A stretch of DNA of 64,000 nt, taken from a virus. The stretch spans positions 123,665 to 187,664 of the IMG/VR virus record IMGVR_UViG_3300033146_004128. The stretch is one strand, 5' to 3'. Made by a program: the position numbers and the translations under genes. The notes under the pieces are model-generated. The model searched no databases. It was not told where the DNA came from and saw nothing but the letters and a program-made list of their open reading frames with translations. The first letter of the stretch is position 1, and the number at the start of each line of letters is the position of its first letter. This document shows positions 17,801-26,588 of the stretch, piece by piece.

Positions 17801-20611
17801 TCCGTTATACCCTATGTTAAATGCAGCTGCGGCAGCTCTTATATCAACACCTGCATGCTTTAATGACTCGGCCTTGATGTGCGCCGCTTCAAAACTATCA
17901 ACGGCTCCTTTGTGTGTACCCTTCCCATACAGTAGGGCATCCGAAAGGAATCCTTTTGCCTGAGATCCAAGTTTTGACAATTTAGGGTCGGAAGCTATAA
18001 ATTTCTCTATTCCCTCTTTTTCACCATACTTAGAAGTACTTTCTTGCAATTTTCCATAGTCAATATCTTTTTCGGCATCTGCAGCTGATATGATAGCCTT
18101 CTGTGCTTTTGTTGCTGATTTTACCATTGTTGTCGTGTCTCGTATCACGTCCTCGCTTTTTGCATTTATTTTATCTCCCATTCCCCAAAAATCATAGAAC
18201 TTATTCGCCATACCATCATGCTCTCCTCTTTCTGCGCTGGCAGCTTGATACATGGAGAATACTGCTGCCTCTCGTGTTGGTTTGAACTTCTTATTGTTTA
18301 GCGTTGCTCCTGCATCCTTGAAGTCATTATCCTTTAGTGTAGAGAAGAATAGGTCCATGTTTGACACAACCTCATCATTTCCAGCCTGTATCTTTTCTGA
18401 GAATGTTTCAAAGTCAATCTTGCCAGATCTGTAGTCCGCAAACGCATTTGTGTTTTTTGTCCTGGCATTACTCTCTGCTCTTTGCATATCGTTTGAGGAC
18501 TTAGCCATAGCCGCAACCTCTTTATGATCAACAGTCGCAAAGCCAAACGCCCCGACAGCTTCCGTTAGCGCATCCCATCCAACTGCTTCAAATGCACCAA
18601 GCATTCCTTTCCCTATATCCTGTCTGTTTATTCCTGCACGTGTGCCTAGACTCTGGAGATTCTTTCTCTCGTCCTCATACTGAGTACTTAGCCCAGGTAG
18701 ATAGTTCGTGAACGATGCCTCTCTGTTTCCAGTGCCAAGCATATCTTTGTACCCATCATCACTAGCAGAATCCATTTTAGCATTTACTTTTGCGAACTCA
18801 AGGCTATTGCCTGCTATTCCGGTAGCTGCCTTTTTCCCAGCCTCTGTAACGGTTCCTACACTTACTCCATTGGATGTTAGCTTCTTTACATCCTGTAGAA
18901 GACCCTCTATAAAACCTCCAAACACTTTTCTTACTGCGGTAAGTCCTGATTCCCACTGCTTCTCAAATGATCCTGAGTCAATAGCTGCACTACGCTGCTC
19001 TAGTTTTTTTGCCTTCTCGACAGATTTCATGACACTTTCATACCCACCGTTGCCTGCTGCACTAAATATAGCCCTTGTCTTACTTGACAAAGTCATTCCT
19101 GAAGCACGGACAAGGTTTCTATCTTGTGTCACTTTAGCCATATAGCCAATTTGTGTCTTTACTGCATCCCATGAGCCAGAATCGTGAAGTGCCCTAGAGT
19201 ACCCCTCTGTCATCTTTTTCATTGCTGCAGGATCCTGCATTAGTATAGAAGCAGTTTCTGTTGTTGTAAGAGCACCGTTCTTGGAGTACGTATCTAATAG
19301 TTCTCCTAGGGTAAATTCCCCATTCTTGTGCCCTTTTTTTACTTTTTCAAATGATTTTTGTATTAGTGAGTCCTGATCTTCACTACTCATTTTCTCGAAC
19401 GCTTTTCTTCCTCCTGCTGACGTGTATGCCTCCCCTATAGCAAGAGCACCATACACATTCTCACTAGCAGCCATATTCTTACTGAATGCAAGTTGAGCCG
19501 TAGGACCAGATGCGAACGTATTATACGCCTTGTTTGCCTGGTCGATAGCTTGTATCTGCTCTTCGTTGTTACCTAGTTTTTTCTGAAGTTCAGGGTCAAG
19601 TTTTATCATATCCATCATTGTTGATTTAGACATAACAGCATCAGCCTTAGATAGCACATTTATTGGATCGTTCGCTTCAGCTTCCTGAAGAAGGTTCCCC
19701 ATTAGATTGCTGGCATCCATTCCGTACTTTCTTGCTGCACTGCCTACTGACCTTGACGCTTCCACAGCAGCTCCGTTTGACAGACCTGTTCCATTTAGTC
19801 TTCGAAGTGTATCCATTATCTCTGAGATGTCAGATCCTCCAAATATCTCAACAAGAGATTTTGCTACGCCTTTAAGGTCTTTTATCTTAGATGTTATGTC
19901 TCCGGTTCCTTGTGCTCCTGATATGTTTCCGGTCTTAATTCCCTCATCCATTATTCGTGTAATCTCCCCCACGCTGAAATATGGATCCTCCGTTGCGGAC
20001 TCTTCCATAGATGAGTACACCTTCTTGCTGTCTGATATACTATATCCGAAGTCAGCACCATATGGACTATCAGTATTTGCAAGCCCCATAAGGCTTCTAT
20101 GTGTCTCAAGTTGCCTACCAGCCCTTTGAGAATACATTTCTCCTAAGCTTCCGCCTATGCCTCCTCCGGCCATACTACCCACCATACTACCAACGAGAGC
20201 ACCAATACCAGGAATAGGTATCATCGCCTGCCCAATCATTGCTCCAAGGGCAGACCCAGCAAATCCTCCGCCTATCTCCATTCCTGTTGATGCCATTGCG
20301 GCAGTAGACCCCTCTCTAAGGTTTGCCATATGGGCTTGGAATGTTGCTCCGTGTGCTCCTGCTGGTTTTGATAGTAGGTTTGTTCTTCCCATCATGAATG
20401 AAGATGTAAAAGGGTTGTCATACATTGGAGAATAAGGAGATGACCACGTACTAGACTGTCCACCCCCATACATATTCTGCATGTTGAAGTTGCTGGATGG
20501 ATTCATGTACCCCTGTGGTCCACCAGACATCATGCCTGGATTAGCAGTAAATCCCTGCCAAGGGCTCATGTGCATATAGCCATTACTTTGTTGCATGTAC
20601 GGATCTAGCAT
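14870..20611 (-). CDS. Tape-measure protein candidate with M15-like peptidase motif
   Basis: A 1913-residue protein, the largest in the window, starting behind ATAGGAAAC. The first 90 residues are Met/Gly/Ser/Tyr-rich. Residues about 105-165 are hydrophobic and glycine-rich (AMIPIPGIGALVGSMVGSM), like tape-measure membrane segments. A long helical, Lys/Ala/Ser-rich body follows to about 1300. Around residues 1460-1470, ERHKKGKAFDMS fits the HxxGxAxD zinc motif of M15 peptidoglycan peptidases. The later His of that family is not apparent, so activity is doubtful. The C-terminal region has two copies of a 41-residue unit. Size, hydrophobic patch and chaperone neighbours support tape measure. 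An ejected internal protein is the main alternative. Confidence 0.65.
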   Translation of the reverse strand: MLDPYMQQSNGYMHMSPWQGFTANPGMMSGGPQGYMNPSSNFNMQNMYGGGQSSTWSSPYSPMYDNPFTSSFMMGRTNLLSKPAGAHGATFQAHMANLREGSTAAMASTGMEIGGGFAGSALGAMIGQAMIPIPGIGALVGSMVGSMAGGGIGGSLGEMYSQRAGRQLETHRSLMGLANTDSPYGADFGYSISDSKKVYSSMEESATEDPYFSVGEITRIMDEGIKTGNISGAQGTGDITSKIKDLKGVAKSLVEIFGGSDISEIMDTLRRLNGTGLSNGAAVEASRSVGSAARKYGMDASNLMGNLLQEAEANDPINVLSKADAVMSKSTMMDMIKLDPELQKKLGNNEEQIQAIDQANKAYNTFASGPTAQLAFSKNMAASENVYGALAIGEAYTSAGGRKAFEKMSSEDQDSLIQKSFEKVKKGHKNGEFTLGELLDTYSKNGALTTTETASILMQDPAAMKKMTEGYSRALHDSGSWDAVKTQIGYMAKVTQDRNLVRASGMTLSSKTRAIFSAAGNGGYESVMKSVEKAKKLEQRSAAIDSGSFEKQWESGLTAVRKVFGGFIEGLLQDVKKLTSNGVSVGTVTEAGKKAATGIAGNSLEFAKVNAKMDSASDDGYKDMLGTGNREASFTNYLPGLSTQYEDERKNLQSLGTRAGINRQDIGKGMLGAFEAVGWDALTEAVGAFGFATVDHKEVAAMAKSSNDMQRAESNARTKNTNAFADYRSGKIDFETFSEKIQAGNDEVVSNMDLFFSTLKDNDFKDAGATLNNKKFKPTREAAVFSMYQAASAERGEHDGMANKFYDFWGMGDKINAKSEDVIRDTTTMVKSATKAQKAIISAADAEKDIDYGKLQESTSKYGEKEGIEKFIASDPKLSKLGSQAKGFLSDALLYGKGTHKGAVDSFEAAHIKAESLKHAGVDIRAAAAAFNIGYNGNATKQEVETLGIDMTKTYEKPTYKNLMRSLHMDDQEAQDTSKAVGRTITKNADNLAVGDAMDSDYISSLYLDSMKGTKGNIAADILKDGDASVAAVKWTQLGEEDRTKIFSLAKKRAKNIHGKSNSKLADQGILNDTQDEYEKLSTEQKKMVDSLSGIKALGDISEKDFKNSTIGAVTIGLENARNRHLFGENLLSSEKQASAMGVAGLFHVGEKGKMTRMSGAEIRKKYDAIGEKKYEDMTMTERVLSRAMENITGGDKKKEAGVTGEELLTQSFADRGSSGITAKTIEDRSVNKGQNPIENILNQINSKMADLVRNTDKGKGSSTKSIAETDFTASVNKVYSLSQKIKEDSAKTMTPVSRDASDEPVVPPKRATVKKTPVAEPVASDTDKKDAIKTSDRHTTKGKKVEVDHVGNSKKNEWATMNNDKDRPTPASKPTQTVKNTSVDHQAKPPKNMGMADPKDNVPMPSGRRDMSKVGGVRKGAVLTFGGTSLDGLKDDTSDMLLRTKNALSKKGKTLLLTGGSEQNEERHKKGKAFDMSIAQFKDAKEAKKFGESIQRDLQGQYAGGVKVTAKKDRLSISFYNDKKDGGYSEEKDAYTAGGYGKGKDVRKLKMAMLGDKNDIDESGTSIGARKAEDAKRTAELAAEMKVASDKLDVAKKNAKPRGTKYESKDRVIYKGEKFTPKYIQRRSKSKRSEVDSYGIGSGEGSSGHKNVSNTEVEHNKDIRTLAKKALRASMGPSIDSKEWIKDHPNDNYEINTGDKEVIGSAESQARFISPGQMSKEKGDHFGVEIGRIKAFANAEGYYPDGTKAMGNYREAFGLPEPKDDGFGVVTGRTKAFANAEGYYPDGTKAKADYRAAFGLPPRDGGSPDADIETSEKNKKGVDSKALDGPDKARIPKHLASADFNVTPPVGEDFHINRTMNKITKDTSVMSRSRTEKGVSKDNTQSILERIAVATEAVRDALNKPGPDIKKT
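15239..15287. repeat. 49-bp direct repeat, copy 1
   Basis: Identical over 49 bases to 15362-15410, with starts 123 bases (41 codons) apart, inside the tape-measure candidate. It encodes the KAFANAEGYYPDGTKA core of a duplicated unit. Exact identity suggests recent duplication or selection. Confidence 0.9.
15362..15410. repeat. 49-bp direct repeat, copy 2
   Basis: Second copy of the repeat at 15239-15287. The flanking codons of the 41-residue units (FGVEIGR against FGVVTGR, YREAFGL against YRAAFGL) are similar but not identical. Confidence 0.9.
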
Positions 20612-20619
20612 AATGTTTC

Positions 20620-21342
20620 CTATTCTATTATATTTATAATCTTATTAGAGTCAAAAGTAAAAGCTTTTCTTAAGTATGAGTATTCTTTTCTTATTGATAC
20701 TTTTATATATGGAGGTTCAAGGTCTAAATCAACTGCCTTATCCACAAAACTGTCAGCAGGTATAATGTCGTCCACAGCAAGAGTAACCGCATCAGGAAAA
20801 TTCAATATGTAGCTTCCTGCAGATGTAGTCATTTCCCCTGTAGATTTATCAAGTGAGTTTATAGTCTCTTCCTCTGCAAAATATGTTGCCCCAAATCTTG
20901 TATTGTACAAGAACTCAAGTCTAGAGTAGAACTGCTTTGAGAACATCTTTCCATCAGTCTTTGCGCTTCCCGTAATTGTCTTATTGAACAGGACAGGTTC
21001 AAGAATGAAATGTATGAACACTATCTTTCCTTTGTGTTGATATACCGGATCAGTATTTGAAAATGGTCCAGTTATATCAACATTCTCCCATCCAGCACCA
21101 ACATTTATCTGTGTTATCCTTGTATCTATTTTAGAACCTAGTCCATCTCTAAACTCACATGTACTATCATCTATATCATGTATCATGCACGGGAGAGTCA
21201 TTGTACCACCCTTACACGATACTATATTATCCGTAACAAAAGCCTCGTGTGACCTAAGTCTTCCGCTAGCTGCAATTATATACTCATCTTCAGATAAGGC
21301 TTTATACTCGTACGGGAATAAGCAGTTATATGACTGTAACAT
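20620..21342 (-). CDS. Tail-region protein of unknown function
   Basis: A 240-residue beta-rich protein whose start lies within the end of the preceding gene (17-base overlap), behind a GGAG ribosome binding site. No membrane segment or motif. It sits directly before the tape-measure candidate in transcription order. A tail tube, hub or distal-tail role is possible; not recognised. Confidence 0.65.
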   Translation of the reverse strand: MLQSYNCLFPYEYKALSEDEYIIAASGRLRSHEAFVTDNIVSCKGGTMTLPCMIHDIDDSTCEFRDGLGSKIDTRITQINVGAGWENVDITGPFSNTDPVYQHKGKIVFIHFILEPVLFNKTITGSAKTDGKMFSKQFYSRLEFLYNTRFGATYFAEEETINSLDKSTGEMTTSAGSYILNFPDAVTLAVDDIIPADSFVDKAVDLDLEPPYIKVSIRKEYSYLRKAFTFDSNKIINIIE

Positions 21343-22576
21343 CGCCGGTCTCCAAGTCTTCTATTTGTGATAGGCGTATACATGTATTATCTATGTCTAC
21401 CCACGAGAATATGGATCTTGGGCTAACTGCTAGATTGTTGTTGTATATTTTTATTCTTTTTTTAATAAGTGGGTTTATCCATAGTACGGCATCTATCCCA
21501 ACTATAGAATTCCCACTCTTCTGAAGTATTCTTGATAGTTCTGATATTTTTGATGTCCATTTGCCACCATCCATAGGGGTCTTAAGAAATGATATAACTT
21601 TAGCAATAGAGTTTTTGTTTTGTAATTGTATATCTATATCTATAGGAAGAAGCCCAAAGAATTCAATATCGTATTCAGGGTTGTCTGACTTAAGCTCGTT
21701 CTCCTTGGTTGGATCATCGTTGTAGTATTCAGTCTTCATGGTGGCAGAGATTGGACCAGTGTACTCTATCTCTATGGATCTAGTAGCGAAACCTACATAT
21801 CCTCCATCCATTGATGTACACTTTACCTGTCCTCTTACACTTTCAGGTATGTCTATGGTTTTCCATTTTCTTGCAGGAAGAACTTTCGTTTTTGTCTCGC
21901 CATCAAGAGCTGTTAGTGGCTCTCCGCTTGCTGTGATGTCTGTCTTTAAATATACATCGATAAAGTTAGTTACTCTTCCTGAATTTGAAATTATTTTATA
22001 CTTCTCTATATCGGCCATTGTTATTGGCTGATTCATTATGTCTACAACCTCTATAGTCGAAGATAAATTCTCATACATCATTGCGGCACCAAATTTGTTA
22101 CCTGTAAAGTACATTAAGTCTGGAGAGTTTCTAAACATAGTCCAAAACACCCCAGTTGCTCCGTCTATTGCATAAGGGTATTTATTAACTATATTCATCA
22201 TGTCAGAGTGTATTCGTGTGTCAGATACCGTCAGCCGGTTCTCTATAGCAGAAACTATATCATTCGATGTCATGTTTGTAGTATCTATGCCTATATCAGT
22301 AGCAAAAGATGAGAAGTACGCATCCTTTTTTGTTGGAGAAATCAAGTCATCTGAAAATATGTCGGACAAAGAGAGTGTTGATCTCTGTTCATACATAGTA
22401 TAGTAGTTTAGTAGTGTTGCATAAAATATAGGTTGAACAAAGAAGGTGTCTATTAAGTGTTGATTGATTGTGTAGTCATCAAGAGTAAATCTCTCCTGAA
22501 CAAATGTATCCACTTCGTTTCTTATTGCTCCTAACATCTCAGGAGTGAAGCGTGATTTTATTAGTTCTATATTCAT
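21326..22576 (-). CDS. Tail-region protein of unknown function
   Basis: A 416-residue protein. Residues 1-190 are helical and residues 190-416 beta-rich. No recognised motif. It overlaps the next gene and follows the K-x-A protein at 22606-23778 by 29 bases. A baseplate or tail structural role is inferred from context. Confidence 0.65.
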   Translation of the reverse strand: MNIELIKSRFTPEMLGAIRNEVDTFVQERFTLDDYTINQHLIDTFFVQPIFYATLLNYYTMYEQRSTLSLSDIFSDDLISPTKKDAYFSSFATDIGIDTTNMTSNDIVSAIENRLTVSDTRIHSDMMNIVNKYPYAIDGATGVFWTMFRNSPDLMYFTGNKFGAAMMYENLSSTIEVVDIMNQPITMADIEKYKIISNSGRVTNFIDVYLKTDITASGEPLTALDGETKTKVLPARKWKTIDIPESVRGQVKCTSMDGGYVGFATRSIEIEYTGPISATMKTEYYNDDPTKENELKSDNPEYDIEFFGLLPIDIDIQLQNKNSIAKVISFLKTPMDGGKWTSKISELSRILQKSGNSIVGIDAVLWINPLIKKRIKIYNNNLAVSPRSIFSWVDIDNTCIRLSQIEDLETGDVTVI

Positions 22577-22605
22577 AGTGTATGCCTTTCAAGAAAAACA
22601 CAACA

Positions 22606-23778
22606 CTATGGGCGTAATGTCATGTTTTGATATTTGTTCATTGCAGGACCTACTTCAAGTGCCGTTGCTCCAGCTACTCCAAGAGTACCAACAGCACCTA
22701 ATGTAGACCCACCATTTACGAAGCCTTTTGCTCCACCGCTTACAATATTCAAAGGGTTTCCAGTTAGAGCCCCTTTTATACTTCCTGAGGCTGCACCAAA
22801 TACTCTTCCCGGTAATTTTGCTGTCCCCATTATAACACTAGAACCCTTATTCCATCCATGGGCTGCACCAGATAATGGATTTTTTCCTGTAAGTAAGCTC
22901 TTTGTTCCTTGTATTGCGGCACCACCTATTTTTCCGGGAAGCTTGGTGGCCTTATACCCAAGCTTCCCTAGTTTAAAACCCGTCCTTGCAATCCCTCCGA
23001 GGAGGCTAGTTAGAAATGCTATCTTTTCAAGGTCGTCATATGATGATGCTTCTTTAACAAGAGTCTTTGCTTCCTGGATGTCTCCCAGGGTAACAATTAT
23101 TCGTTCTGCTGCTTCTGTACGTATAGCGTCCATGTCGACAGATGCTACCTTTAGCAGGGTTGTCTCTGCATCATTTGAGACAGCTACCATCTCAGGTATT
23201 ATACTTCCCATCCCATTGTCTATAACCATTCCGATTATTGATCTAAGCTCGGATGCGTCATTTGCTATCTTTGTGAGATCTTCTATCTCTGCACCAAACA
23301 TATCATTGAGCATGGCAATAGCTCTAACCTTATCGGTCTTGAACGACTCCTCTTCTCTGTCTGCTTTCTTGTCAAGCTCTGAGTCTATGATATGCTCTGC
23401 AACTTTTCTAAATGTAGATTCTGATCCACCATTTGATGATCTGGCACTTATCGGTCTGTGAGCTCCTATTACGAACATCGAATCATCTACCATTGCTATC
23501 TTGTCTATAGTCTTTGTATTATCAGATGCTGTCTTCTCTACAGTTGGGTCTTCTACCGACCTAGTCACATGAGAGTCTTTTATCTCTGGCTCAAGAACAT
23601 TAAAGTCGATATTTCCGTCAGTATCTCTTCCTTCTAGCCTACTTAAAAAGAATTGCTTATTGACTTCCCTAGCGAGTGTCGTCTTGTGCACATCATCTAA
23701 AGAGGATGCTTCCTTGGCAAACTCCCCATACGGATCCTCCGCTGATGCTATCTGAATAGCTAGTGTTTTATAGTCCAT
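22606..23778 (-). CDS. K-x-A motif protein with Gly/Ala-rich hydrophobic C-terminus
   Basis: A 390-residue protein. I chose ATG 23778, which follows AAGGAATATAAA; an upstream ATG lacks this. Residues 1-265 are acidic and helical, with about eight K-x-A motifs (FAKEAS, VEKTAS, IDKIAM, FRKVAE, LTKIAN, LLKVAS, LVKEAS, LEKIAF). From about 265 to the end it is Gly/Ala/Lys-rich and hydrophobic (LLGGIARTGFKLGKLGYK and GTLGVAGATALEV), with no acidic runs. Cleavage after the last K-x-A would release a basic, membrane-seeking peptide. I infer a virion-internal or ejected protein. No family name is known to me. Confidence 0.75.
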   Translation of the reverse strand: MDYKTLAIQIASAEDPYGEFAKEASSLDDVHKTTLAREVNKQFFLSRLEGRDTDGNIDFNVLEPEIKDSHVTRSVEDPTVEKTASDNTKTIDKIAMVDDSMFVIGAHRPISARSSNGGSESTFRKVAEHIIDSELDKKADREEESFKTDKVRAIAMLNDMFGAEIEDLTKIANDASELRSIIGMVIDNGMGSIIPEMVAVSNDAETTLLKVASVDMDAIRTEAAERIIVTLGDIQEAKTLVKEASSYDDLEKIAFLTSLLGGIARTGFKLGKLGYKATKLPGKIGGAAIQGTKSLLTGKNPLSGAAHGWNKGSSVIMGTAKLPGRVFGAASGSIKGALTGNPLNIVSGGAKGFVNGGSTLGAVGTLGVAGATALEVGPAMNKYQNMTLRP

Positions 23779-23837
23779 TTTATATTCCTTGTTTTTTATG
23801 GCCCTCAGTCCTCCCATCCAAGATGAGAGGGTCAGGG

Positions 23838-24098
23838 TCAATAGTCCTTAGGGACCAATGGCTCTGATTCGTCCATTTTTTGCTTGCCGATATAAGCACC
23901 ACCAGCACCTACGGCTGCAGTACCTCTAACGAAAGCTCGTTGGTCTTTAGCAGCTTTTACGCTCTTCTTACCAACCTTTATATCATTTGCATTTCCCGAC
24001 TTCTTGGCAGCTTTGAGTGCCTTCTTTGCCTTCTTCACATTTTTACCTGTGAAAGACTTTGTAGCAAATCCAAGAATGCTAGCTTCTTTGTTTAACAT
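23838..24098 (-). CDS. Small basic K-x-A protein
   Basis: An 86-residue, Lys/Ala-rich protein. LNKEAS at residues 2-7 is a K-x-A motif right after the start. The rest is a basic helix (KKAKKALKAAKKSG) and a glycine-rich hydrophobic stretch (GTAAVGAGGAYIG). It resembles the second half of each repeat unit in the neighbouring 484-residue protein and may be a stand-alone version. It could bind DNA or membrane inside the virion (inference). Confidence 0.7.
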   Translation of the reverse strand: MLNKEASILGFATKSFTGKNVKKAKKALKAAKKSGNANDIKVGKKSVKAAKDQRAFVRGTAAVGAGGAYIGKQKMDESEPLVPKDY

Positions 24099-24122
24099 GA
24101 CTGCTCCTTTGTGCAGAGGGGA

Positions 24123-25577
24123 TTACCCTCTACCTTGGAATGAAGCCATCCCGGCTGCACCAGCGCCAGCAAGACCAAGTCCACCTGCAACTGTTGCTGC
24201 TCTAGATACATTTCTGCTCTTCTTGGCAGACTGTAGTTTGCCCTTAGCTTTGCTTACAGCTTTCTTCTTACCGAAGATTTTCTTAGATGCTTTTGCAACA
24301 CCTTTTTCTGCTTCAGCTACGCCTTTTCCGCTAACGTTCTTAGCATATGTCTTAGCTCCAGACTTTACTGCTTCTTTTGCTTTACCGAATGCTTTTTTTG
24401 CCGTATCTATCTTTCCTGCTTCTTTCTCTACTTCCAACATTAGGTCTGTAAGAGATGCACCCTCGATATCTGAAAGATACTCAAACGCTTCAGCAATTTT
24501 GTCAATAGACTCTTCGTCAAGACCATCAAACTCAGATGCAACTTTATCTTGTGCTTCCTCATCTTCGGCAGATGCAAAGTTCTCAGCAAATTCGATTGCA
24601 TTAACTGCATCCAATCCTGCTTCATCTAGGAAGTCATATGCTTCCGCAACTTTGTCCCATACTTCGTCTGTAGCAGATACTTCTTCTGAAGCCTGTTTAT
24701 TAAGAGCTGCTGCTGTTCCGCCTACTGCTAGTGTACCACCGGCAATACCTGCTCCAATACGAGCATTCTTTGTATCTTTCTTAGCTTGTGCTACTGCTTC
24801 AAGTTTCTTCTTTTTACCAAAGAACCCTTTTTTAGCATTTGCTTCTGCTGCGCTTAGGTTTTTACCGGTAACATCTCCATACAATTTTTTAACTGCACCT
24901 TTTGCTTTTCCGAAACCTTCTCCGACAGCTTTCTTTGCAGCTTCCATCTTGCCTGCTTCTTTGTCAAACTCTGCCATAAGGCTTGTTAATGACTGACCTT
25001 CAATATCAGAAAGGTATTCAAAGGCTTCAGCAATCTTATCGATTGACTCTTCATCAAGTCCGTCAAAGTCAGATGCTACTTTATCTTGAGCATCTTCGTC
25101 TTCTGCGCTTGAGTACTCTTCTGCAAACTCCATAGATGTAACAGGATCTAAACCAGACTCACTAAGGTACTCGTGTGCTTCTGCAACTTTTTCCCATACT
25201 TCGTCTGTAGCAGATATGCCCATTGCTTCTTCAGCTTCTTCAGCTTGCTTGTCAAGTAGTCCAGAGATGATCTGTAGATCAAGTTCTTCAAGTCCAGCCT
25301 CTTTCACCATTTCAAGTGCATCCGCTTCTGTGAAGTCTTCTTCTCCGTAGTATCTCTCATATGCAGATACTGCCTCCAGGAAAGCACTAGGCTCCTGATC
25401 TTCAGCTACCTTGATAAGATTTTCCTGAGTATAAACATTTCCATATACGAGGTTATGCATAACTCTAGCGTCATTTTCCGATACTCCATCTGCCTCAGCC
25501 ATCTTAATTAGGCCATCTACGTTGTCGCTACCTTCGATTACACCGAGATAGTTGATTGTTAGTTCTGATAATGTCAT
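24123..25577 (-). CDS. Tandem-duplicated K-x-A protein (probable processed virion protein)
   Basis: A 484-residue protein with an acidic helical N-terminal 120 residues, then two homologous units (about 121-299 and 300-484). Each unit runs from SATDEVW[ED]KVAEA through acidic helices with DKVAS, IDKIAE and [FV][DE]KEAGK, into a Lys/Ala-rich basic tract. It ends in a Gly/Ala hydrophobic patch (GAGIAGGTLAVGG; AGGLGLAGAGAAG). About 13 K-x-A motifs are present. If a protease cuts at the KEAG junctions, each unit gives an acidic pro-part and a basic, membrane-active-looking peptide. I infer a scaffold-plus-internal-protein role. Its promoter-like element lies at 25622-25649. Confidence 0.8.
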   Translation of the reverse strand: MTLSELTINYLGVIEGSDNVDGLIKMAEADGVSENDARVMHNLVYGNVYTQENLIKVAEDQEPSAFLEAVSAYERYYGEEDFTEADALEMVKEAGLEELDLQIISGLLDKQAEEAEEAMGISATDEVWEKVAEAHEYLSESGLDPVTSMEFAEEYSSAEDEDAQDKVASDFDGLDEESIDKIAEAFEYLSDIEGQSLTSLMAEFDKEAGKMEAAKKAVGEGFGKAKGAVKKLYGDVTGKNLSAAEANAKKGFFGKKKKLEAVAQAKKDTKNARIGAGIAGGTLAVGGTAAALNKQASEEVSATDEVWDKVAEAYDFLDEAGLDAVNAIEFAENFASAEDEEAQDKVASEFDGLDEESIDKIAEAFEYLSDIEGASLTDLMLEVEKEAGKIDTAKKAFGKAKEAVKSGAKTYAKNVSGKGVAEAEKGVAKASKKIFGKKKAVSKAKGKLQSAKKSRNVSRAATVAGGLGLAGAGAAGMASFQGRG

Positions 25578-25621
25578 GACATTATTCCTTTATTTTGGTT
25601 TTAGTTTTTGCCCACACTAGT

Positions 25622-25649
25622 ATTATAGCGTAAAGTTTACAAAAAACAA
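25622..25649 (-). promoter_or_regulatory. Sigma-70-like promoter before the duplicated K-x-A gene
   Basis: On the minus strand TTGTTT (25649-25644), 16 bases and TATAAT (25627-25622), about 45 bases before the start at 25577. The -10 is perfect; the -35 is partial. Confidence 0.5.
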
Positions 25650-25683
25650 ATAATGGTAAATAGGGGGGGGATTAAGGGAGGGT

Positions 25684-25702
25684 GCAGGGGATAATCCCCT
25701 GC
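25684..25702 (-). terminator. Hairpin after the 280-residue gene
   Basis: GCAGGGG and CCCCTGC form a perfect 7-bp stem with a 5-base loop, 8 bases past the stop at 25710. No U-run follows on the minus strand, so it may be an RNA 3'-end stabiliser or a weak terminator. An 8-G run lies just beyond (25663-25670). Confidence 0.45.
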
Positions 25703-25709
25703 GTGTAGG

Positions 25710-26552
25710 TTACGCTTCTGAAGAAGACTTCAAGTATGTGATTCTACAAGTTTTGCCATCATATTCACCAGCCGTTCCCGGCAATAGTGTCCACTCTTTA
25801 GCGTTTGTACCAGGAACGATATCAACAACATCCCAAACACCACTAGATACTTCTACTTCTGCAGTTCCACCAACAACATCTCCTACAGGAGTGTATGTAG
25901 ACGAGAACCCGTCTCCAGTAATAGCAAGTCCGCTATCAACTTTCATCTCTGTTGATTGTGCTGCTGCATCAACCAATGCTTTCAATGTCTTAACTGATTC
26001 TGCAGAGGCAGGAACAGCTGATCCACCAGTAGTCAAGTCGTCAACAATGTCAGCATACTTAACGAATGGAGTTACGTCAATGTTCTGTGCAAGGATCTGC
26101 AATAGAGCCCAACCTGAACCATCAATATAGATATATGCCGCTGCAGTACCTTCGTCATCGCCAAGAGAAGAATCTCCTGTTGTGTCGATTACGTATGCAA
26201 TCAATGAATCGTACGGGTTAGAATAGTTATCTCTCTCAGAGATATCAGAAACAACAACAGAGTCATCAACTGATGCCACATATGCCTTCAACTTATCTAC
26301 TGACCACGTTACGGTATTTCCTGTATCTGCAGTATCATCAATGATTCCGCTAACAGAACTGCTGATCGCAGAGATTTGAGATGTAAGATCTGTAACAATC
26401 TCGTTAACCGCTGCTGTAGATGCAACTGTTGAAACACTGTTCGAGTTCTCAACGTCAACCTTAGCCGCCATGATAGCTGCAATGTTAATCTTTCCTGCCA
26501 ATAATCCTGTAAGACCGTCGATGGATCCTACTCTTCTTTTTCTTAATGCCAT
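25710..26552 (-). CDS. Putative fibre or decoration protein
   Basis: A 280-residue protein with a short basic start (MALRKRRVG). A helical, probably trimeric coiled-coil segment follows (about 25-110, Ser/Val/Ile repeats), then a beta-rich C-terminal part (TPVGDVVGGTAEVEVSSG). This layout is common in short fibres and in fibre-attachment or decoration proteins. It has its own promoter (26589-26617) and a hairpin at its end, so it can be expressed on its own at a high level. No family recognised. Confidence 0.65.
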   Translation of the reverse strand: MALRKRRVGSIDGLTGLLAGKINIAAIMAAKVDVENSNSVSTVASTAAVNEIVTDLTSQISAISSSVSGIIDDTADTGNTVTWSVDKLKAYVASVDDSVVVSDISERDNYSNPYDSLIAYVIDTTGDSSLGDDEGTAAAYIYIDGSGWALLQILAQNIDVTPFVKYADIVDDLTTGGSAVPASAESVKTLKALVDAAAQSTEMKVDSGLAITGDGFSSTYTPVGDVVGGTAEVEVSSGVWDVVDIVPGTNAKEWTLLPGTAGEYDGKTCRITYLKSSSEA

Positions 26553-26588
26553 GTTTAATTCCTTATGGGTATTTTTTTGTACAATGCC

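Noticed and set aside
22634-23461. A 275-codon plus-strand frame
   Set aside because: It is antisense to the K-x-A protein gene. Its proline- and Phe-rich product is what antisense Gly/Lys-rich codons give.
24004-24996. A 330-codon plus-strand frame
   Set aside because: Antisense to the duplicated K-x-A protein. Low-complexity Ala/Ser/Phe/Pro product, no ribosome binding site.
25663-25670. Run of eight G as a phase-variable tract or origin
   Set aside because: It is intergenic, with no gene or palindrome arranged around it to support either role.
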